Source: Arenicella sp.
GTDB taxonomy: Bacteria > Pseudomonadota > Gammaproteobacteria > Arenicellales > Arenicellaceae
Direction of reading: 5' to 3'
Assembly (NCBI GenBank): GCA_018677115.1
Contig: JAHHOC010000325.1
Span: 1-5,257 of the forward strand
DNA length: 5,257 nt
Shown: positions 1 through 4,321 of the stretch, one piece after another
Numbering within the stretch: the stretch's first letter is position 1
Layout of the letters: each line of letters opens with the position of its first letter
The notes under the pieces: generated by a model
What the model was told of the DNA's origin: nothing
The model's database searches: none
Seen by the model: the letters and a program-made list of their open reading frames with translations, nothing else
Position numbers and translations under genes: made by a program

Positions 1-565
1 GTTCTATAATCTGTTTTTGCGGCCTGCCACCCAGGTTAACGGCAATAGTCAACTGGGTGTCATCACCAAAGGTTGGCGCAATCGGGATTGGGTTTAATAC
101 GCCGCCATCGATTAGTACAGTGCCGTTACGGGTGTGAGGGGTGAAGAATAATGGCAATGAAATGGACGCCCTTATGGCATCGAAAAGGTCGCCAGAGTTG
201 ATCCACATTTCCTTTTCATTTTTGATATCGGTAGCCACCGCTGTGTAAGGAATCGGCAACTCCTCAATCAGTTGATCGCCAACCAACTCGACAAGGGTGT
301 TAATAAACTTGTCGCCCTTTACCAGTCCGCTCCTACTCCAGGAAATATCCAGCAGGCTGATCATATCCATTTTGCTTATGGCCCGCGACCAGCGTTCGAA
401 TTCATCCAGCTTGCCGGCCGCATATACGCCGCCGACCAGGGCGCCGGCCGAGCAGCCGGAGATTGACTTAATCTGGTAGCCGTTTTGTTCCAGCCACTGG
501 ATCACACCAATGTGTGCCAGACCCCGGGCGCCACCGCTGCCCAGTACCAGGGATACAGTTTTCAT
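1..565 (-). CDS. Patatin-like phospholipase (RssA-like), N-terminal part, runs off left edge
   Basis: This is a serine acyl hydrolase of the patatin family, expected to release fatty acids from (lyso)phospholipids or other acyl esters with a Ser-Asp dyad. The visible 188 residues hold all the family landmarks: the oxyanion-hole loop GSGGARG at residues 9-15, the nucleophile elbow GCSAG at 37-41 (catalytic Ser39), and the DGG motif at 153-155 (catalytic Asp153). The N-terminus MKTVSLVLGSGGARG is typical of bacterial RssA/YchK-type patatins, which begin almost directly at the oxyanion loop, so the ATG at 565 is the natural start. No signal peptide or membrane segment is seen, so a cytoplasmic or peripheral membrane location is likely. 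There is no convincing ribosome binding site before this ATG, but a short ORF with a better one lies just upstream. The C-terminus (typically 100 or more further residues) is outside the window. The family call is firm; the substrate is unknown. Confidence 0.93.
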   Translation of the reverse strand, partial: MKTVSLVLGSGGARGLAHIGVIQWLEQNGYQIKSISGCSAGALVGGVYAAGKLDEFERWSRAISKMDMISLLDISWSRSGLVKGDKFINTLVELVGDQLIEELPIPYTAVATDIKNEKEMWINSGDLFDAIRASISLPLFFTPHTRNGTVLIDGGVLNPIPIAPTFGDDTQLTIAVNLGGRPQKQIIE

Positions 566-571
566 AGCAGT

Positions 572-613
572 CTATTTTAACGATTTATGCTGAAAAAAGC
601 GCTCTGTTTCCAT
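572..613 (-). CDS. Possible 13-codon leader ORF upstream of the patatin gene
   Basis: A short reading frame, METERFFQHKSLK then TAG, starts at 613 and ends at 572. Its ATG is preceded by GGAG at a 9-nt spacing (625-622), a clearly better ribosome binding site than the one before the patatin ATG. The TAG is followed by two codons (ACT GCT) and then the patatin ATG, all in the same frame. The arrangement would suit translational coupling, with ribosomes finishing the leader and restarting 6 nt later. It could equally be an ancestral N-terminal extension closed off by a stop, or chance. The peptide resembles nothing I know, and no attenuator-like codon run is present. Confidence 0.3.
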   Translation of the reverse strand: METERFFQHKSLK

Positions 614-675
614 GCCTACTAACTCCTGCAAAAAGCACAGGGTTGCAAGGTTTGTCCAGCTTAATAATAACCGAG

Positions 676-689
676 CTGACCTGGATCAA
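676..689 (+). promoter_or_regulatory. FNR/ANR-type operator upstream of the membrane flavodoxin-like gene
   Basis: CTGACCTGGATCAA matches the FNR-family consensus TTGAT-N4-ATCAA: the right half-site is perfect and the left half (CTGAC) keeps the core TGA. FNR, ANR and DNR bind such sites when oxygen is low or nitric oxide is present. The centre of the box (682.5) lies 31 bp before the centre of a good -10 hexamer at 711-716, which is class II activator geometry (box at about -41). The site therefore most likely activates the gene at 762. It also lies 111 bp upstream of the divergent patatin ATG and 63 bp upstream of the leader ORF start, so an effect on that side is possible. Confidence 0.6.
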
Positions 690-710
690 TATAAATACTG
701 GCTGTTTGCT

Positions 711-716
711 TATCAT
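711..716 (+). promoter_or_regulatory. -10 hexamer TATCAT
   Basis: TATCAT matches the sigma-70 -10 consensus TATAAT at five of six positions. It sits one helical-register step downstream of the FNR-type box, giving a predicted start near 723 and a leader of about 40 nt before the ATG at 762. No recognisable -35 element is present, as expected for a class II activator-dependent promoter where the activator covers that region. Confidence 0.5.
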
Positions 717-761
717 AGCCGCATGGGATCAGGTAACTAATTGAAGTAGCGGATTAAGTAA

Positions 762-1271
762 ATGTCGAGAACCAAAAAAAGTTTGTGGGCAATTGTGATG
801 ATTGTGGTATTTCTTGTAGTGCCACTTAATTGGTATATAGCACGCTATTCCATGGAACGCGCCGAGTCTTTTGAAGTGCTGGTTGCGAATCCTCAGCACC
901 AGTTGCTGATTGCCACGCAGGGCAGTGAATACAAAGATGCCGTGGTCGCCAGTCTGCTGGCACAAATGAAGGGCATGCCGGTATCTATCAAAGTTATTGA
1001 TATATCGGGTCTACCCGCTGTAGATACAAATGATTGGGACGCTCTGTTAATACTGCACACCTGGGAGCAATGGCGGGCGCCAGAGGTGGTCGAGCAGTTC
1101 ATCGATCGGTCAGCCCCGGCAGTGATTGACAAAGTAATCGTACACACCACTTCAGGGAACGGGGAATCAGCGATGGAAGGGATTGATGCTATTACTTCAG
1201 CATCCCTGATTACGGATGTGTCAGCGAATGTTTCTTTGATTGTTCAGCGCATTAATCAACTTTTCAAATAA
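762..1271 (+). CDS. Membrane-anchored protein with flavodoxin-like domain and FMN-attachment-like motif, function unknown
   Basis: I cannot assign this 169-residue protein to a named family with certainty. Residues 1-7 are basic (SRTKKS), followed by one hydrophobic segment at about 8-28, so it should be an inner-membrane protein with its C-terminal domain (about 35-169) in the periplasm. That domain alternates beta strands and helices in flavodoxin manner: a strand with LLIATQG at 48-54, then DALLILHTW at 93-101 and KVIVHTTSGNG at 124-134, resembling the loops that cradle flavin. Near the C-terminus DAITSAS (142-148) resembles the Dxx(S/T)GA(T/S) motif at which ApbE links FMN to Thr or Ser in NqrC/RnfG-type FMN-binding domains, although Gly is replaced by Ser. 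A periplasmic redox role is an inference. The ATG at 762 has only a weak ribosome binding site, but the basic start plus membrane segment supports it. The gene probably answers to the FNR-type box at 676-689, and it converges on the operon ending at 1294. Confidence 0.8.
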   Translation: MSRTKKSLWAIVMIVVFLVVPLNWYIARYSMERAESFEVLVANPQHQLLIATQGSEYKDAVVASLLAQMKGMPVSIKVIDISGLPAVDTNDWDALLILHTWEQWRAPEVVEQFIDRSAPAVIDKVIVHTTSGNGESAMEGIDAITSASLITDVSANVSLIVQRINQLFK

Positions 1272-1279
1272 ACTTCGCG

Positions 1280-1321
1280 GCGATTAATTCCTCTCAGCTC
1301 TGCCGTCTCGGAATTAATCGC
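1280..1321. terminator. 12-bp perfect inverted repeat between converging genes, possible bidirectional terminator
   Basis: GCGATTAATTCC (1280-1291) and GGAATTAATCGC (1310-1321) are exact inverted copies separated by 18 nt. The left arm follows the stop of the plus-strand gene (1271). The right arm lies inside the last codons of the minus-strand gene, whose stop is at 1294. A stem here could terminate both transcripts. The T tracts are poor (only TTT on the plus strand, none directly after the stem on the minus strand) and the stem is A+T-rich, so this is not a textbook intrinsic terminator. A protein-binding palindrome is the main alternative. Confidence 0.45.
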
Positions 1322-1749
1322 TTTGGCAAGTGGTCACGCAGCTCCGTAGCATTCAATTTGGTCAGGTCCTTGGCTAGTTCCAGGCGCACGTGTTTTTTCA
1401 CGCCCTCATCCAGCGCATCCCGCAGCAGACCGAGAAATCGTGGCGCTGCAACCAGCACCAGGTGGCCATAGTGTCGTTTCTGCCAACCTTTTTTCAGGGT
1501 CATTGCCAGTTCACGGGCGAACTGCTGCGCTTGTTGTTCATGCAGCTTGCCGGCTTCATCGACGCCGTGTGAACCGCCAGTAACGCGCGATTGTCTGCGC
1601 CCGCCGGCATCGCTGCTGAGGGAGCGTTCCGGCAGCCTCGATTCAGGGTGAACCAAGGCTTCACGCTCCTGCAGGCTACCGCTGGCGCTTTGTGCCTCAA
1701 AAATTCGTGCGCGATTCGAATCCGCGCTTACTATCCAGATTGTCGCCAT
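1294..1749 (-). CDS. Host attachment protein (PF10116 family, baeRF-like)
   Basis: This 151-residue protein matches what I recall of the family annotated 'protein required for attachment to host cells' (PF10116), related to the bacterial archaeo-eukaryotic release-factor-like (baeRF) domains. The name comes from attachment phenotypes in plant-associated bacteria; the molecular activity is unknown. Family features are the N-terminal strand MATIWIVSADSNRARIFEA (typical form: W-hydrophobic-VAD-x-x-RARxFE), a charged variable stretch rich in Arg/Gly/Ser (about 38-62), and the conserved core LVLVAAPRFLG at 97-107, which continues LLRDAL and leads to KDLTKL at 127-132. It has no signal peptide or membrane segment, so it is probably cytoplasmic. 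An in-frame ATG at 1812 would add 21 residues overlapping the preceding gene. The ATG at 1749 is chosen because GGAG precedes it by 11 nt and the family begins here. It starts 19 nt after the beta-helix gene stops, so the two are almost certainly cotranscribed. Its last codons form one arm of the inverted repeat at 1280-1321. Confidence 0.85.
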   Translation of the reverse strand: MATIWIVSADSNRARIFEAQSASGSLQEREALVHPESRLPERSLSSDAGGRRQSRVTGGSHGVDEAGKLHEQQAQQFARELAMTLKKGWQKRHYGHLVLVAAPRFLGLLRDALDEGVKKHVRLELAKDLTKLNATELRDHLPKRLIPRRQS

Positions 1750-1760
1750 GATTGTGTATT

Positions 1761-1764
1761 CTCC
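1761..1764 (-). promoter_or_regulatory. Ribosome binding site GGAG deciding the host-attachment start
   Basis: GGAG on the minus strand lies 11 nt before the ATG at 1749 and just after the TAA (1771-1769) of the upstream gene. It supports starting the protein at MATIWIV rather than at the longer in-frame ATG at 1812. Confidence 0.6.
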
Positions 1765-1768
1765 GTGC

Positions 1769-2923
1769 TTACAGGCCAGGTTTGATTTCAGATTGTCGTT
1801 GCTCCCGTACATGCAGGCAAACAGCCCCTATACCGGCCAGGTAGGCGAGACACATAATCAGCCCGCCCAATAACGGTATCAGGGATATGAGAGTTACCGC
1901 GAACACCGCCAGCAGTACTGTTAACACCTGCCAGAAGGTAGTCAATGGTTGTTGCTTTCGAATCCAGCGGTGAATCTGCTCGGCGATCAGCAACACAATG
2001 GTGAAGTAGCCCGCTACAATCAACAGGATATAGAGCAGCAACAGTATGCCGGCAATGGGCAGCCCGATGATGGTGATCGCCGATAACACAATGAGTATTG
2101 GCGTTAACAATACTGCCAGCAGGCCAAACCCCAGACAGCGCAGGAACTGGGAGCGAACTGATTCCGCAAGAGTGAAGCGTGTTTCACGGAAAATCGCAGA
2201 CACCAGCAACGCCGCGAGTGTAACTGCTAAAATGCTGACCAGCAGGAATAGGGCGACCGCACGCGCTATATCACCTGCATCCCATTGTGGTCGGTCACGG
2301 GCCCACCACGCATCAGTTTTCGAATGCTCTACCTCGCCGACGATCGTGGCGCCCTCACTGATATTGGCAGCGTTGGGGCTCTTAAAGACCAAGTTCCCAC
2401 CGATTACGGCTGAGGGCAGTATTTCGATCGATTTTGCTTCCAGATCCACGTCCTGCAGAATCTCTCCGATAATGCTGATATGGCCGGCTTTGACCTGCAG
2501 GTTTTGCTCAATGCGACCGTCGATGGTCACATCACCGCCGGCAATCCAGGCATTGTCGCCGACCACGGCATCATCGCAGAGCGTGATTTCACCACCCGCC
2601 AGAATCGCATCACCAATAATTTCTGAGCATACAGTTACCTGACCACCGGCGGCACGTAAATCGTCAGTGAGGTCTGCATTGACCATGACCTCGCCACCGG
2701 CGGCCATGACATCGCCAGAAACAGAGCCATCCACCGTGATTTTGCCACCGGCTACCACGACATCGCCGTCGACTTCTGCATCCACCCGCACGCGCTCACC
2801 CCAAAGGTAGAGATCCTCGGAAATGACGCCCTGTTTCAGAACCGTTTGGTGATTATTGTCTTGGCCAGCAAATACATTGCTGCAGAGCAGCAACAAGGTC
2901 ATTAACAGGACGTGTTTTTTCAT
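1769..2923 (-). CDS. Secreted beta-helix (bactofilin-like) protein with C-terminal multi-pass membrane domain
   Basis: The protein (384 residues) resembles those annotated as polymer-forming cytoskeletal/bactofilin-like. It opens with a signal peptide (basic MKKH, hydrophobic 5-14, likely cleavage after VFA at 17-19). Residues about 36-198 form repeated rungs with GD...AGG motifs: AGG begins at 58, 75, 92, 109 and 128, mostly 17 residues apart, the pattern of a right-handed beta-helix. Five hydrophobic segments follow at roughly 220-245, 264-286, 288-314, 330-350 and 352-372, ending in a basic tail. The beta-helix should face the periplasm, unlike classical cytosolic bactofilins. Cys99 and Cys116 occupy the same place in neighbouring rungs and could form a disulfide. 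An ATG 21 nt upstream (2944) is possible, but it would put MAIDWCI before the signal peptide and leave almost no leader from the predicted promoter, so 2923 is preferred despite a weak ribosome binding site. The gene is first in an operon with the host-attachment gene. A scaffold or envelope-stress role is conceivable; the function is unknown. Confidence 0.88.
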   Translation of the reverse strand: MKKHVLLMTLLLLCSNVFAGQDNNHQTVLKQGVISEDLYLWGERVRVDAEVDGDVVVAGGKITVDGSVSGDVMAAGGEVMVNADLTDDLRAAGGQVTVCSEIIGDAILAGGEITLCDDAVVGDNAWIAGGDVTIDGRIEQNLQVKAGHISIIGEILQDVDLEAKSIEILPSAVIGGNLVFKSPNAANISEGATIVGEVEHSKTDAWWARDRPQWDAGDIARAVALFLLVSILAVTLAALLVSAIFRETRFTLAESVRSQFLRCLGFGLLAVLLTPILIVLSAITIIGLPIAGILLLLYILLIVAGYFTIVLLIAEQIHRWIRKQQPLTTFWQVLTVLLAVFAVTLISLIPLLGGLIMCLAYLAGIGAVCLHVREQRQSEIKPGL

Positions 2924-2955
2924 GATGCACCAATCAATTGCCATAATTGACCATC

Positions 2956-2961
2956 ATTTTG
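2956..2961 (-). promoter_or_regulatory. Possible -10 hexamer CAAAAT for the beta-helix operon
   Basis: Read on the minus strand, CAAAAT matches TATAAT at four of six positions. Its centre lies 32 bp from the centre of the palindromic FNR-type box at 2984-2997, the distance expected for class II activation. The predicted start near 2949 would give a leader of about 26 nt before the ATG at 2923. Confidence 0.4.
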
Positions 2962-2983
2962 CAGAGTTGCATCGCTGGTAGCA

Positions 2984-2997
2984 TTGACATGCGTCAA
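2984..2997 (-). promoter_or_regulatory. Palindromic FNR/ANR/DNR-type operator before the beta-helix operon
   Basis: TTGACATGCGTCAA is a perfect inverted repeat (TTGAC-N4-GTCAA) and fits the FNR/ANR/DNR consensus TTGA(T/C)-N4-(A/G)TCAA fully. It lies in the 157-bp gap between the dehydrogenase gene (stop at 3081) and the beta-helix gene (start at 2923), 60 bp upstream of that ATG. Which regulator binds (oxygen-sensing FNR/ANR or the NO-sensing DNR/NNR branch) cannot be told from the site alone. A chance match is possible, but its place and spacing argue against it. Confidence 0.7.
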
Positions 2998-3080
2998 AAA
3001 ATGCTCAGTTACATCGTAGATAGGCGGGATTGAGAAAAAGGGTCTTCCTGCCTGTGTAAACAGAGTGGGGCTGGATTATT

Positions 3081-4109
3081 CTAACCGAGATAGCTGCCCA
3101 GCATTTCTTCAGATACATTCCACAGGCGGTCGGCCATGGCATCGTTTTCAAGGTGATGATCGCCACCGACACTGACCACGTTGGAGTCAAACAGAAATTC
3201 CCCATTGACGCCGGCCATCTGCGGATGGGCTGCAGCATAGCAAGTGGTGGCAGCGCCTTCTTCAACACTCTTGGCGATGAAAGGACCGACGATATCGAAG
3301 GCGATTTCGGTTAATCGGCCCTGGCCACGGGCTATATTGGTTTTGATAAAGCCGGGATGCAGTGCATTGGATGTGGCATTGGTGGCAGCGAGTTTCTGCG
3401 CCCATTTACGCGAGAAAAGAGCATTGGCAAGCTTGGATTGCCCGTAATACTCCCAGGAGTCGTACTCGAACCCGCCGTTACTCTCGCCCAGCGTGTTAAA
3501 GCGGATGCCGTCCGGCGGCGTGCGCCGGTATGCGGCACGGCTGCTAACGTGCACAATGCGACCCTGAGGGGCAGCTGTGACCAGTGGTAACAGCTTATTA
3601 ACCAATAAAAAATGGCTGAGGTAATTAACCAGAAAGGCGATTTCAATCCCGTTGACGACCTGCTTCTGCTTCCTGCCGCTGATACCCGCATTGCAGATAA
3701 GTGCATCCAAAGGCAAACCGAGCTCTTCGACCTGTTCTGCACAATCGAGTACCGAATCAAAATCAGTGAGCTCCAGACTGACGGGTGTGGCTTTGCCCTC
3801 CACACTTGCACAGGCGGCGCTGGCCTTTTCCATGGTTCGACCGCTGCCGATCACGTGCGCGCCCTGTAAGGCAAGCACACGCATGGTTTCCAGGCCAATG
3901 CCGGAGTTACAACCGGTGACCAGCATGGTCTTACCGCTCAGGTCGAGGCCTTCAGTCACCTCTTCAGCGGTGGACTCCGGTCCAAATCCGCTGTCCTTAA
4001 AGCCTGCTTTAATGTTGACGGGAAACCCCTTGGGTTCGCCACCGCAGCCTGTGAGTGCCGGTGCGGTGGCCGTGGCGGCTGATAAAGCTAAGAATTGTCT
4101 GCGTTGCAT
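3081..4109 (-). CDS. Short-chain dehydrogenase/reductase with Tat lipoprotein signal
   Basis: A classical-type SDR oxidoreductase (342 residues) related in sequence style to the retinol dehydrogenase/WW-domain oxidoreductase group; the substrate is unknown. SDR landmarks: cofactor-binding TGCNSGIG at 65-72 (TGxxxGxG), Arg91 after the second strand (suggesting NADP preference), NAG at 140-142, Asn162, Ser189/Ser190, and the catalytic YGQSK at 222-226 (Tyr222, Lys226). Unusually, about 54 residues precede the fold. They begin MQRRQFLAL, a twin-arginine motif, and run through an Ala-rich hydrophobic stretch to LTGC (19-22), a lipobox with Cys22 as the likely lipidated residue. This predicts export in folded form, possibly with nucleotide bound, and anchoring in the envelope; Gly at +2 suggests the outer membrane under the usual Lol rule. 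The start at 4109 is fixed by this signal; no strong ribosome binding site is visible. The gene is divergent from the copA-type gene. No clear terminator follows the stop. Confidence 0.9.
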   Translation of the reverse strand: MQRRQFLALSAATATAPALTGCGGEPKGFPVNIKAGFKDSGFGPESTAEEVTEGLDLSGKTMLVTGCNSGIGLETMRVLALQGAHVIGSGRTMEKASAACASVEGKATPVSLELTDFDSVLDCAEQVEELGLPLDALICNAGISGRKQKQVVNGIEIAFLVNYLSHFLLVNKLLPLVTAAPQGRIVHVSSRAAYRRTPPDGIRFNTLGESNGGFEYDSWEYYGQSKLANALFSRKWAQKLAATNATSNALHPGFIKTNIARGQGRLTEIAFDIVGPFIAKSVEEGAATTCYAAAHPQMAGVNGEFLFDSNVVSVGGDHHLENDAMADRLWNVSEEMLGSYLG

Positions 4110-4194
4110 GTCGATTAATTAACAAGGTCGGGTTGAGTTTGGTGATTTGTACAGCTTATAAATGGTAGCACGTATGTAGCCGTCGACAGTGCCT

Positions 4195-4242
4195 CATACC
4201 ATGCGGGCTTATGGTTTACGCAATTGGGGTATGCCGGGGTAT
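4195..4242. promoter_or_regulatory. Cluster of short direct and inverted repeats between the SDR and copA genes
   Basis: GGGGTAT occurs at 4226-4232 and again at 4236-4242, exactly 10 bp apart, so both copies face the same side of the helix. CATACC (4195-4200) is the inverse of GGTATG at 4228-4233, and ACCAT (4198-4202) pairs with ATGGT (4211-4215). The cluster sits in the shared 212-bp divergent spacer (4110-4321), where an operator for a copper-responsive regulator would be expected. I do not recognise a CueR or CopR consensus, and no confident -35/-10 pair was found for either gene. The repeats are short enough that chance cannot be excluded. Confidence 0.25.
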
Positions 4243-4310
4243 TTAATTTCTCATTAGTGATGCTAATTTAAACGTGTTGTGCACTTGTTTCACTGTAAAC
4301 TTCCTTTTTC

Positions 4311-4316
4311 AGGAGG
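4311..4316 (+). promoter_or_regulatory. Strong Shine-Dalgarno AGGAGG of the copA-type gene
   Basis: A full-consensus AGGAGG stands 5 nt before the ATG at 4322 and fixes that start. It is by far the strongest ribosome binding site in the window, suggesting efficient translation of the oxidase once transcribed. Confidence 0.85.
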
Positions 4317-4321
4317 GTTTG

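Noticed and set aside
1750..1812. Longer start (ATG at 1812) for the host-attachment protein
   Set aside because: The 21 extra residues overlap the end of the upstream gene and do not fit the family N-terminus, while GGAG precedes the ATG at 1749.
2046..2642. 198-codon open frame on the plus strand opposite the beta-helix gene
   Set aside because: It lies wholly antisense to a protein with clear signal peptide, repeat and membrane features; its own product has no recognisable domain, and the periodic GD/AGG codons opposite explain the openness.
2924..2944. Longer start (ATG at 2944) for the beta-helix protein
   Set aside because: It would place seven non-basic residues before a normal signal peptide and leave only about 5 nt of leader from the promoter predicted from the FNR-type box.
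2931..2953. A second FNR-like site among the TTGA/CAATTG sequences near the beta-helix start
   Set aside because: The half-sites are not in inverted orientation at 4-bp spacing, so they do not form an FNR-family box.
2998..3080. Terminator for the dehydrogenase transcript
   Set aside because: Only a 3-bp CTG/CAG stem is seen, and the nearby T run (minus-strand TTTTT around 3036-3040) has no adjacent G+C-rich hairpin.
3332..4122. Open frames of 156-159 codons in other frames over the dehydrogenase gene (minus 3332-3811 and plus 3652-4122)
   Set aside because: Both overlap the SDR coding region, whose motifs are unambiguous, and their translations look like frame-shifted composition without domains.
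4115..4122. TTAATTAA palindrome just upstream of the dehydrogenase start; the adjoining CGATTAATT also occurs in the inverted repeat near 1281
   Set aside because: The shared 9-mer is short and A+T-rich, and it has no inverted partner here, so I treat it as coincidence.
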